A DNA stretch of 64,000 nt, taken from assembly GCA_037176845.1 (NCBI GenBank), contig JAYKXP010000052.1, forward strand, positions 330,830 through 394,829, read 5' to 3'. The position numbers and the translations under genes are program-made. Positions within the stretch are counted from its first letter, which is position 1. Each line of letters begins with the position of its first letter. A model generated the notes under the pieces. That model was given only the letters and a program-made list of their open reading frames with translations, ran no database searches and was not told where the DNA came from. Shown in pieces: positions 47,078 to 57,140 of this stretch. This stretch comes from Paramarasmius palmivorus (taxonomy: Eukaryota > Basidiomycota > Agaricomycetes > Agaricales > Marasmiaceae).

Positions 47078-47607
47078 TCAATTGTCGGAGTCCCACGCAC
47101 ACGTCTCGCAATTGCGGGTACCCGCATTGACGTGCCGACATCCGACGCGACCGCATTTCCAGGGGAGACGACGCGTCATCAGAGCCTCCCTCTGTGCACG
47201 AGTGGTTCGAACCATAATGCGATTGCCAAATGAATCGTGCGTAGGCTCGCCCATCAACGCGAACGCCTCCACTGAAACCAACAAGGGACCCAACGCTCCC
47301 ACACCCCCTAGTAAATAACATGAGCGACACTTGAAGGCAGAATAATTTGCACACGACTAACCTTCTCCCACCATCCTGACAATGTCCACCACAGCATCCA
47401 TCTGTTCGTTCGTGAAGGTATTGATACAATCCACTGGCGACTAAGAGTAAGGAGGACATTCAGACACGAGACAGACCAAAAGTCGACATACAGAGACGGT
47501 TGAATCTTCGAATCATGGGATCTGCTGTACGCAACGTCAGCACGACATCGAACACAATGTGAAAACGAACGACGTACTAGAGACAGAATGCCCATCATTT
47601 TCTCCAT
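47078..47607 (-). CDS. RanBP2-type zinc-finger hypothetical protein (paralogue of 44010-44645)
   Basis: Starts MEKMMGILSLVRRSFSHCVR at 47607. A middle exon encodes INTFTNEQMDAVVDIVRMVG, equivalent to FSPSQLETVKSLLRKV in the paralogue. After an intron (GTTAGT...TACTAG) the last exon encodes GALGPLLVSVEAFALMGEPT and a finger WKCGRVGCRHVNAGTRNCETC, with one more residue between the first cysteine pair than usual. Ends WDSDN at 47078. The first intron was not resolved. Confidence 0.5.
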
Positions 47608-48264
47608 GACCGTCGACTAAAACTCCCGCGGAAGGTGCAGAATGGCCTGACTGAGACATGAAAAACGGCACAAAAGGACCCCACTGACCACCCACCTTTA
47701 AATCAGCAGGAGAAACGCACAGCAACGGCAAACATGACTACCACTTTACCATACCAAGCAAAGCAGAACGACCCAAACGCGCCAAAACACGCCGCAGGGC
47801 CTGTCAAACAGTAAGCAGCGCGAAAGAGGATAAAACGAACAGAAAAACAGAAGCAACGAAGTAGACACACACACACACCGACAGCGTCGTAAACACACCT
47901 AACTGACGAAAAAACGAGAAGGAAGGTGAGAGAAGGAACGGTGCAAGGAGGGACAGGAGAGAACGGGAAAGAAAGAAGGAAGGCGAACAACCAACAATAC
48001 CCTAACCCCAACCAACCAACTCAATTAACCCAAACCCAAACGCGCGGCTATACCCGACCGACAGGAACCGAAACACCGAATAGAGTAAATGGTTCGTGGG
48101 AGAATCACCTGGATAGAGGGCTTCACTTCGGCCCCCCATAAAGAACGAGTCTCATTATCATTCGAACTCGTAACCACGCTGGATTGCCTATTGGACATAT
48201 GGTATTGATTTTACGTTATCCTACCTAACTCGTCGAAAGGCTAACAGTCATAATAGGCTTTGAG
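47608..48264. other. Intergenic, low-complexity; probable divergent promoter region
   Basis: Separates the minus-strand RBZ gene from the plus-strand ZZ gene. Contains purine-rich DNA (47.9 kb, gagaacgggaaagaaagaag) and C/A-rich DNA (accctaaccccaacc, cccaaacccaaac). The latter is not a telomeric array. No core promoter element is clear. Confidence 0.4.
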
Positions 48265-51200
48265 ATGACATGCCAGTGGTATTTCCGTCGTATCCGCAGG
48301 CTCTTTTCAAAAATATCAACTGCTTCGAAATATGCACTCCCAGCCAACCGGCGGATCATTACAGACTTCATGATGTCCTCAGAGATGTGGTCGATCGAAG
48401 ACGTCCTTTCCGGTCTAGTCGATATCACTTACTGGGACAGCATTGACTGGGACGTGGATGCCAAGTTCTCGAATTTCAGAGATTACCTTGATGAGAATGA
48501 GCAGGAGCTGGAGAACAAACTTCGCAATTTCACATATTATATTGACGACTCGAACACTTTGATGATGATCGTTGGAAGGGAAAGGCCTGAAAAGGTAAGG
48601 CTACCATTGACCACGACAATTACAACTTGGCTGACAATATTTCATTGAAGTACCACCAGAAGTGGTAATACTTTTACAATAGTACCTGATAGTTATCAGA
48701 TCGGCTTTTGCAAAGCTACAGGACAACTACTTTTGCAAAAGTAGAGGACAACTAGTCAAGGCAGATAAAAGGTAGGTCCGCTTTGGGTGCTTCTAAATTG
48801 GGAAGCATTATTCCCACACCTTCTGGAAAGGGAACAGGCCGCTTTTTTGAGATCTGGAGATATTCCCACACCGCTTTTGGCATCCCAAAATAGAAGGTGC
48901 TCTTTCCATGATGTAACAGTGCGCTTTTTGGGCGCTTTTTTTGCGGAAAAATTATTCCCACACCTCCTGACATCATCTGGGTGCCTCCCTACTCCGCTTT
49001 TGGCTTCCAAAAATGGAAGGTGGCCTTACCTCATCATTTTCCACCTGGAATCAATGAATTGGGGGGCTATTGGGGCATGCTGGGGGGCTATAAAAATCGC
49101 ATTTTTGAGGGAATATGTTCTAATATGTTCCAAAAGCATGCCCCTGCAATTGGGGGGCAGGGGAATGCAAAAAAAGCGGTCCAAATATGGTAATTCAGGA
49201 AAATGGCCTGTTGGATCTTGGGCTACAGGGCAGATATTGACATGGGGTAAGTTGGAGGACCTAGATACATTAAATACAAGCCTGGGGACACCCAATAGTA
49301 CATAGATTAGTGGGATAATGGTGCTTAAATATGAAAAATACTGAAAATCTCCGAAATTAGGGGAATAAAATTACAGGATGGGATGTAGTGCAGCTAGGGC
49401 TTAGATATTGTGAAACAGAGATGATATATATGTCCCCTTGCTTGGTTTACAATCCTGGAGAGCTGCCTATTTTTCCAGATTTATTACAGCTAAATTCGCT
49501 TTTTTTGGACATTGGTAATACTATACCACAGGGAATGATTGGGATGGGCTAATTCTTGTTCATAACCCACTTTAGTATGTATAGATGACAACTACATAGC
49601 TGCCCAGGCACTCCTGTATGTTCAACACCTTGTTCAATTCAATGTATTGTACAGTTATGTAACACAGGCAGTAGTAGATGAATAGCACCTCAGGGAAGCA
49701 TCCCAGCACCAAGGGGAGTTCAGAATCGAGTTCAGGCACACAAAATACACTTTCCTACTATGAAAGCACATTTTTTGATTACATCTGTATGTTGCTACAT
49801 AAAAAATACATAAAAAATCGCATTTTTAGGGGTTTTTTTGTACTGGAGCATGGGGATTGCTCCTAAAATCACCAAAAATGAATGAGAGACCTTTCACTAT
49901 GCATAGAACAGGAATATCAATTGCCTCCATGAACCCCATGACAGGAATCCTTATGCCAGATGCATCAATCCCTGCACAATTACAGAAAACATGTACTATG
50001 GATGTAGTATTGCAAGGATTGATCTGGGGACCTGGGGAACCTCAAAATCGGATTCAGGATGAAAAACCAGTCAAGAATATATCCAGGGTTCAAAGGAATC
50101 CAATCACTGTAGCTTGAGATATGTATCTGACAAGTTTTATGCTCATAGTTAACATATATTGCACTTTTCATCCTGAATCCGATTTTGAGGTTCCCCAGGT
50201 CCCCAGATCAATCCTTGCAATACTACATCCATAGTACATGTTTTCTGTAATTGTGCAGGGATTGATGCATCTGGCATAAGGATTCCTGTCATGGGGTTCA
50301 TGGAGGCAATTGATATTCCTGTTCTATGCATAGTGAAAGGTCTCTCATTCATTTTTGGTGATTTTAGGAGCAATCCCCATGCTCCAGTACAAAAAAACCC
50401 CTAAAAATGCGATTTTTTATGTATTTTTTATGTAGCAACATACAGATGTAATCAAAAAATGTGCTTTCATAGTAGGAAAGTGTATTTTGTGTGCCTGAAC
50501 TCGATTCTGAACTCCCCTTGGTGCTGGGATGCTTCCCTGAGGTGCTATTCATCTACTACTGCCTGTGTTACATAACTGTACAATACATTGAATTGAACAA
50601 GGTGTTGAACATACAGGAGTGCCTGGGCAGCTATGTAGTTGTCATCTATACATACTAAAGTGGGTTATGAACAAGAATTAGCCCATCCCAATCATTCCCT
50701 GTGGTATAGTATTACCAATGTCCAAAAAAAGCGAATTTAGCTGTAATAAATCTGGAAAAATAGGCAGCTCTCCAGGATTGTAAACCAAGCAAGGGGACAT
50801 ATATATCATCTCTGTTTCACAATATCTAAGCCCTAGCTGCACTACATCCATCCTGTAATTTTATTCCCCTAATTTCGGAGATTTTCAGTATTTTTCATAT
50901 TTAAGCAACATTATCCCACTAATCTATGTACTATTGGGTGTCCCAGGCTTGTATTTAATGTATCTAGGTCCTCCAACTTACCCATGTCAATATCTGCCCT
51001 GTAGCCCAAGATCCAACAGGCCATTTTTCCTGAATTACCATATTTGGACCGCTTTTTTTGCATTCCCCTGCCCCCCAATTGCAGGGGCATGCTTTTGGAA
51101 CATATTAGAACATATTCCCTCAAAAATGCGATTTTTATAGCCCCCCAGCATGCCCCAATAGCCCCCCAATTCATTGATTCCAGGTGGAAAATGATGAGGT

Positions 51201-53479
51201 AAGGCCACCTTCCATTTTTGGAAGCCAAAAGCGGAGTAGGGAGGCACCCAGATGATGTCAGGAGGTGTGGGAATAATTTTTCCGCAAAAAAAGCGCCCAA
51301 AAAGCGCACTGTTACATCATGGAAAGAGCACCTTCTATTTTGGGATGCCAAAAGCGGTGTGGGAATATCTCCAGATCTCAAAAAAGCGGCCTGTTCCCTT
51401 TCCAGAAGGTGTGGGAATAATGCTTCCCAATTTAGAAGCACCCAAAGCGGACCTACCTTTTATCTGCCTTGACTAGTTGTCCTCTACTTTTGCAAAAGTA
51501 GTTGTCCTGTAGCTTTGCAAAAGCCGATCTGATAACTATCAGGTACTTTTGCAATAATTTTACAGAATCAGCTGGAAGTACATCCTACCTATCTGTCTGC
51601 TGCTGTTACGAAGGAGCTTGGATATTGTGTCTTGTGCAGGAACCAAAATTCTCCATGAAGAGGAACTGTCAACAATCCAGACATCCTTTGGGAGTCTAAC
51701 GCAAACGATTTGGGGTCGAGCTCGTTCCTTACAGGGTGTGCATTCATTGGCTTGGACTGCTTCATGGGTATTGATGTCTATCAGCGGTATACAGCTGGCA
51801 GAATGTGGACAAAGATGAACACCTCAACAAATTTTTTTATGGCATGGTATGTTCACCGATAGCCTAAGCGGCTTTGAAACAACCAGAACTTACAATGGAT
51901 TCAGTACACATTTGTCAACAAAGATGCTGTTATAGGACCATATTGGCAGCGACATCCTTCTTACGACGATGTCGATATTTCTGACCCTGTACTATCGTCG
52001 GAGAACCGTCAAGAAGTCACGCTCCGCTATAACAAGATGGCGCAGGTTGAGGAACTGGACAAAATTTCTGACTCCATTTACCTCGAGTCGACGGGCGATC
52101 CAGAAAACGGTTCCAAGTCTAGTCCAATGCTCAAGTTCTCGCGCCGGCGTTCTCTTTTACTTGCGCGTCTATCACGTGATACAGACTCCGAAAATGACGA
52201 TGACGAGGTCTCCAAAAGTTCCAAAAATGAGGAGGACTCCGGATCCGATGGAGTCACCAATCTCCCCACCGACGCTGGTTCCCATGCCTCGGATGGCACT
52301 GACTCCGATGAAGGCAGCATATCTAATAGCCGCTGTTTCAAGTACCATTTGATTTCGTTCCCAAGTCACGAAGAGTTGACCCAGAGACGACCTAAAGCGC
52401 TTTGGAAATTTGCTCTTTATCACGTTATACGCGACATACAAAGTGGGACTTTGAACTGGAAGACCATTTCCGCCAGACGCGAGTGGCGACAGCGGTACAT
52501 TGAATCGGTCAAACTTCACGAAGGGAATCACTTTTTGGACACAATCTCGATGGAAACCGACGCCGACGACCTTACGCTATGGCATGCCATCGCATTGTTC
52601 CAGATGCGACGGGACATCGCTGATAGGAGCGGGCGAGTGTCTGTCCGCTATAATTGATGTTCTATATTCTGACATACCACTGAAAGATATACCTGCAGTA
52701 TTTGTAAAGCATGTATTTTTGCTACCCACATCCAGTGCATACCGTGCTCTGAAAACGAGGTCCACAACACTTTCGACATGTGCACGAGGTGTTTCGCTGA
52801 AAAAGGACTCGTCGGCGGACAATCGTTGAACGATACCTCACATTCACCACATCACAGTGTTCTTCAGTTTCGAAACATCGTCTTCATGTTTCGTTCATTA
52901 AAAAACACCACCGCGGCTAAGGCTAACTATCGACTTCGATTTACAACTTGGTGCATGCAGACGCTGAACCAAGGTTTAGCATGCAAAAATTCATGCGAAA
53001 CGATTATACACAAACCACCTTATTGGTGCTGCGTCGACTGTAACGGTGATTTATCATTTTCGACCCTGGATCTCGTTATCATCATCATGCTGACCTCCTT
53101 CTCAGAGGTGATGGCGGTGATATGCTGCGAGTGCAATGCTCGCATTGAGCGAGAAAAACCGTGGCTATACGCCCGTAAAGCAAGTTCTCACTCGAATGAC
53201 CACGACTGGTCTCATACATTGGTCTATGCTCCTAAGCCTCCCAAAAAAGCAGAGCAGGCCGAAGCGAAGGGGAAACTTATGCCTACCGCGGAGGAAAGAC
53301 TAGAAAGGCTGGAACAAAAGCTAGAGGAACAAACGGGACATATAAATGAATTGACGAAGCGGCTGGGAAGCGTAATAGAGGCTCTCAATCGGATATCACC
53401 TCTGGCGCCGCTCATGGGCCACGTGGAAGAAGTAAACGATCCGAAGCCGAAGCCAACGGGTGCCACTGATAGTTGTTGA
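48265..53479 (+). CDS. ZZ-type zinc-finger protein gene, split by an intronic foldback element; possible pseudogene
   Basis: Exon 1 (48265-48594) starts MTCQWYFRRIRRLFSKIS. A phase-0 intron (48595-51565) holds a 2.9-kb foldback; without it the intron would be 96 bp. Exon 2 from 51566 reads NQLEVHPTYLSAAVTKELGY to CRNQNSP, then an in-frame TGA at 51656-51658, then continues open in the same frame to FIGLDCFMGIDVYQRYTAG and NFFMAWY. The next exon (about 51.89-52.65 kb) begins NLQWIQYTFVNKDAVIG and includes a Ser/Asp-rich linker. Two Cys/His clusters follow: YTCSICKACIF...CIPC...FDMCTRC...HSPHHSV, and after a spliced intron YWCCVDCNEVMAVICCECN...HDWSH, both typical of ZZ fingers, which bind peptides. 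A C-terminal coiled coil (ERLERLEQKLEEQTGHINEL) ends at 53479. The TGA and an unresolved junction at about 52.65 kb suggest decay. Confidence 0.6.
48672..48681 (+). repeat. Candidate 10-bp target-site duplication (left)
   Basis: TTTTACAATA directly before the foldback terminus GTACCTGATAG; partner TTTTGCAATA at 51547-51556 differs at one base. Confidence 0.6.
48682..50065 (+). repeat. Left arm of foldback copy 2
   Basis: Ends at gattcaggatgaaaa; inverted match to 50165-51546 with only scattered single-base differences visible. Confidence 0.9.
50165..51546 (-). repeat. Right arm of foldback copy 2
   Basis: Starts ttttcatcctgaatccgatt; inverted copy of the left arm across a loop at 50066-50164. 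Confidence 0.9.
51547..51556 (+). repeat. Candidate 10-bp target-site duplication (right)
   Basis: TTTTGCAATA directly after the foldback terminus; one mismatch to the left copy at 48672-48681. Confidence 0.6.
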
Positions 53480-53566
53480 TTGTCCTCAAACCCACGTTTG
53501 GAGAACTTGAAAGGCAGGATCGAAAATGCCATGATGCGTTTTTTTTTTCAGGTCGAAATTGTATTA

Positions 53567-54017
53567 CAGTAGAACATCTCATAGTGCATGACCTACTAAT
53601 GCATAACATCTCATTATGCATAGCAAGCCCTCCGCCGCAGCCTCCGCACGCATTATTTATGCACAAAATCTCGTTATGCATTATGCATAGGGCCGAACGA
53701 AGGTTATGCACGACATTACCACCCAAAATCCTTGCGAAAAGTGCAGTTCTTGCCCATATCTTGAGCAGATTACGTCTCAACCAGGTAAGCTCAAGGCTGT
53801 TTCCTTCGTTTGGGTGCAGAAAAGGCCTATATTGGGGTTTTCTGGTGTTCGGCAATCCTGGTCCGCCTGGCGGCACTTGGTCGGCGCCAAACTTGACTGC
53901 CTTGTATGGATATGTCACATACATGTCACGCGGTGTGACTATCTGGTGGTGCATAACATCTCGTTATGCATAGGCGGAGGCCCACCCAAACCCTATGCAC
54001 TATGAGATGTTCTACTG
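53567..54017. mobile_element. MITE, pogo/Tc1-mariner-like
   Basis: 451 bp bounded by perfect inverted repeats CAGTAGAACATCTCATAGTG (+CAT) and flanked by TA on both sides (53565-53566, 54018-54019), the target duplication used by Tc1/mariner/pogo elements. Several internal copies of a GCATAACATCTCRTTATGCA unit lie near both ends. No transposase ORF. Located just 3' of the ZZ gene stop. Confidence 0.85.
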
Positions 54018-54145
54018 TAAATGGAAAAGTTGATCATGACTTCAAAACCACTTTCGGACGAAATCCTTACTCCGGGTCTTCCGCAGCAAGTGGGAGAAGT
54101 AGACGAGAAAGTAGAAGAGGAAGTAGAGGGGGAGGAAGTGTAATG

Positions 54146-54424
54146 CTAACTAATTGTAAAACAGCGGATCTCATCGAAAGAACTGGATAGTCCATCGCAT
54201 GTACTATTAAATGACGTCAAAGGCCTTGGAATCTCGTAGTTCAAGTTATCAGGATCTAAGCTAGCATTTATCTGCTCCTCAGGAGATAACGAATAAGAGA
54301 AATGTGCAGTTGTGGGATGAGACGCATCAATCGATATTGGCACAATAGAACAAGGTGCGTATGGGTGCCCCGGGAATGCGAAACATGATGAGAAGAGCAA
54401 GAGGCGTACAAACTGGGTTGTCAC
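54146..54424 (-). CDS. Possible small secreted protein
   Basis: A 92-codon ORF that starts MTTQFVRLLLFSSCFAFPG, a plausible signal peptide, followed by VPISIDASHPTTAHFSYSLS. It starts 8 bp after the stop of the upstream gene on the same strand and might instead be its 3' UTR. No homology recognised. Confidence 0.25.
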   Translation of the reverse strand: MTTQFVRLLLFSSCFAFPGHPYAPCSIVPISIDASHPTTAHFSYSLSPEEQINASLDPDNLNYEIPRPLTSFNSTCDGLSSSFDEIRCFTIS

Positions 54425-54431
54425 ATGTTAT

Positions 54432-56558
54432 CTATTGCCTAACAAGTGGAATGAAATCCTTTGCCTCTTCCATATCCATCAATACCATCGGTTTTGAGGG
54501 AGGACATCCTTCAGGCATCGGCTGTTCTTTCAAACCGATGGCTGCCTCGAAAGCAGCTATCACTTCCTCGCCCGGTCTGGGTCTACCTTCTTTCTCCACA
54601 GCATCTGCGAACCCACGAACATCATATACCTTGAAAGGGTATGCGGACGTCACACCCTCAGTTTCTGGTATCTCTGTTGACCTATCCCTGTACTCCTTCA
54701 ACATCCCTCTCTTCTGTAGCGTCAGCTTGGGTACAGGCAACGATATCTCTCTCCCTTCCGCACGTTCATTCCATGCAGTCTCCATCCACTCAAGTAATGC
54801 TGCACTTTGAGCCCCCCCATCCACCTTGATAAACGCATAACTCGACTCTTGTCTACTCGGACCGTAAGATTGTGGAGTATGATAATCCAACGCGAACACC
54901 CATCCGTGACATTGGCAATCGTCATAAGTCCCGAGGGCAGGCACCGTACTAATCGAACGATGCAGCCATCGGAGCCTCTCCTCCGAATCTTTCGAAGGTT
55001 CCACCAGTCGTGATCTAATAGGTGTACCGACGGACAGAGCTACGGAGGGCAAAAGTCGATTTTCAACGAAGTAGTTTTGGAAGAGGTCGTAGTCAGTGAC
55101 GGTCTGGAGAGCATCGAGACACGCAGTGAGCCCGCGCAGAACTTTGCCGGGATGGAAAAAAGGAAGTGATGCGATTGCGGGTTTGATAGACAATGTGCGA
55201 ATTATACCGGTTTGCATGATCGTGAAACCGTGTGGTCCAGAAGCAAGTCGCTGGTGATGGAGATGCAGGTCCTCGTGATTATCAGGGAGGATGTTGGGGA
55301 GCGGCGGGGGGCTGAATGAAAGGAGAGCAGGATGAATGATATCATGAACACGGTAGAACAGCTTGGGTTGTGTACACAACAAGTCCATGATCTGGTCATT
55401 TGTTATGTTCGTATCAAGAAGGGTCATTCGTATGAGATTGGGGAAGGATGTAAGAAGATTAACGATGATCTCCGTGGTGAGAACGTTTTTGGCCCGACAG
55501 GTTGATCGATTTCACGACCTCAGAGGAGACGAGAGAGACCATTGAACGAATCGCATTCGTAGACATCGTGACACGTGACGACGTCAAATCGATCATGCCC
55601 CCGTTCTTCAAAAGCTCTCCCTGGAGCACTCGAGCCACAACTGCATAAGCAGAACCAGGAAGGGTTTTCCGGGCAAAGAGATGAGATCCGATGAGCTCCA
55701 ATTTGCCGGGCATGTCTGTAAGCGCCTCGAGAGGTTCGAAATTGTCATCGTCAACACAATGCTGGACAACCTGGCGCAAAGCAAGGTCGGCAAGTGTAGG
55801 AAGTGCCGTGGTCGTGAGTGATTCGGTGAGTGATTGGTCCCGCATCGCTGGCTCCTCGCAATCATCGTCGACCCTGTAGTACTGGGGCCATACTCTGGAC
55901 AGCACGTTAACTGTGACGAGCTTTTCGTCCTTCAAGGAGTCGATGTGGCGTTGCGCATCCTTGAATCTCTGATCCTTTTCGTCATCCTCGCGGCAGTCAC
56001 CACGTATATAGCCATCAGCATCAACGATAACCCCTTCGACTTCGAAGCAGTATGCTGGATATGAAGGGTTGGTGATATCAATGAAGGTGTAACCATCGTC
56101 ATTTTCTGTGTTATCCAAGGGATCTCGGTAGGTCAAGAGGCCAGGAACGATAATCTGTACGACTGACCATGACTAAAACATCCATGATTAGGGTCAATAA
56201 TCGGCGCCATATACCCATGGCAATTGCCGGCGTAGGCACCGTCAGGGTCATTTATGTCCAGATAGAACGCCTGCGTGAGTAACATTTGGATGTATGGAAA
56301 CGCCATGTCAGGTATTTCTGGATCTTGGCCCTGTCGCCCGTATCGTCCGTGTGCCCTGCGGATTTCGTCGCGAACAATTTCTGCATTATCGGGGTTCTTC
56401 AAAAGGTTGAAAAAGCGTCGTGTGGCAGAGATCGGAAGGTAGCCATAGCACCATTGATGATGCAGACCAGCAATGCATCGATAACGCGCCTGTGTTTGTT
56501 TGCCAGAGGATGCAGGAATGAGGCGAGCGATGAGGAACACTTGGTGTCTCCGACCCAT
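54432..56558 (-). CDS. Conserved agaricomycete protein of unknown function, LRR-like; one-base frameshift
   Basis: Start ATG 56558, MGRRHQVFLIARLIPASSGK then YRCIAGLHHQWCYGYLPI and NPDNAEIVRDEIRRAHGRYG, an N-terminus I recognise from a family widespread in agaricomycetes. Exon 1 (56168-56558) and exon 2 (54432-56123) join in phase through a 44-bp intron, but the total length is one base more than a whole number of codons. The frame break maps to an A5 run (T5 at 55486-55490 on the plus strand) between INLSGQ and NVLTTEIIVNLLTSFPN. The region FPNLIRMTLLDTNITNDQIM reads like leucine-rich repeats. Both sides of the break are well conserved, so an assembly indel is as likely as a true mutation. 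Function unknown. Confidence 0.7.
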
Positions 56559-56714
56559 AGTGGTTGAGTTTGGTTGAACTTCGTAACTGAGGATGTCGTG
56601 GGAAAGAGAAGCCCGGGCAAACGAAAATTGAAAGCGCCGCACGACCGCCGTTTCTGCCCCAAGATGGCAAGAGCTATGGGAGTCTACGTATCGTGGTCTG
56701 ATAGTCGTGTGGGC

Positions 56715-57028
56715 TCAACCACATCTGGAAATTTGAAGGAAACAATGTCTCCAAAAGACGCAATTTTGACTGGTCCATGGATGCTCTGAGCCTTCCTGCG
56801 ACAGATTGCCCATGGTGACGTATGGCTCTGGCTGTATCTAAGTTTCAGGTTGTTTTGCAATTGGTATCGTCGAAAACTCACCTCAAATTCCAGTTGAGCA
56901 TGTTCTGCAAGAGCGCTCTGATTCTGGAGTATCAGCTCGGTCAATGCATAACGATGCCTTGTGTTGTCCTGATGGCAGCAAGGAAACATTGACAAAAGGG
57001 GAGAACAATAATGAACCGTGAGCGTCAT
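56715..57028 (-). CDS. Hypothetical 89-aa protein, two exons
   Basis: Exon 1 (56882-57028, 147 nt, MTLTVHYCSPLLSMFPCC) and exon 2 (56715-56837, 123 nt) join in phase across a 44-bp intron (GTGAGT...CTTAG) to give exactly 90 codons. Hydrophobic, Cys-containing N-terminus. It is divergent from the coiled-coil gene and close to it; it could be antisense transcript or a short real gene. No homology recognised. Confidence 0.3.
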
Positions 57029-57140
57029 GACGGGCGCTAAAATTATCAGTCATATGAGCGAGCGTCCAAACAAAGATCAACTTTCTCATTGTCCGAATTT
57101 CGAAACATCTCTTGTTCGACGTTCAACCACCACTATCACC

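Larger units (their letters stand above)
48682..51546. mobile_element. Foldback (long-TIR) DNA transposon, non-autonomous (copy 2, recent)
   Basis: 2865 bp: arms of about 1384 and 1382 bp, nearly identical when inverted, around a 99-bp loop. Termini GTACCTGATAGTTATCAGAT / inverse. Close to each end are palindromic motifs (CTACTTTTGCAAAAGTAG) and three copies of TTCCCACACC. Very long TIRs, no coding capacity and a 10-bp direct repeat at the insertion site together fit a Mutator-like (MULE) foldback, although no MULE transposase is present to prove it. It sits in a phase-0 intron of the ZZ gene. ORFs within it occur as mirror pairs in both arms and are not genes. Confidence 0.85.

Noticed and set aside
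47998..48045. ACCCTAACCCC and CCCAAACCCAAAC as interstitial telomere repeats
   Set aside because: No regular TTAGGG/CCCTAA array; only C/A-rich simple sequence.
48756..51476. Mirror pairs of 70-176 codon ORFs in both arms of the foldback (for example 48787-49305 plus and 50911-51441 minus)
   Set aside because: They are the same DNA read in each inverted arm, with no conserved domain and low-complexity composition; a consequence of the palindrome.
53473..53973. 166-codon ORF across the MITE
   Set aside because: It runs through both terminal repeats of a non-coding element and has no domain.
53571..53990. Repeated GCATAACATCTC...TTATGCATA units as a CRISPR-like array
   Set aside because: Irregular spacing, inverted copies and enclosing TIRs with TA duplication identify a MITE; the genome is eukaryotic.
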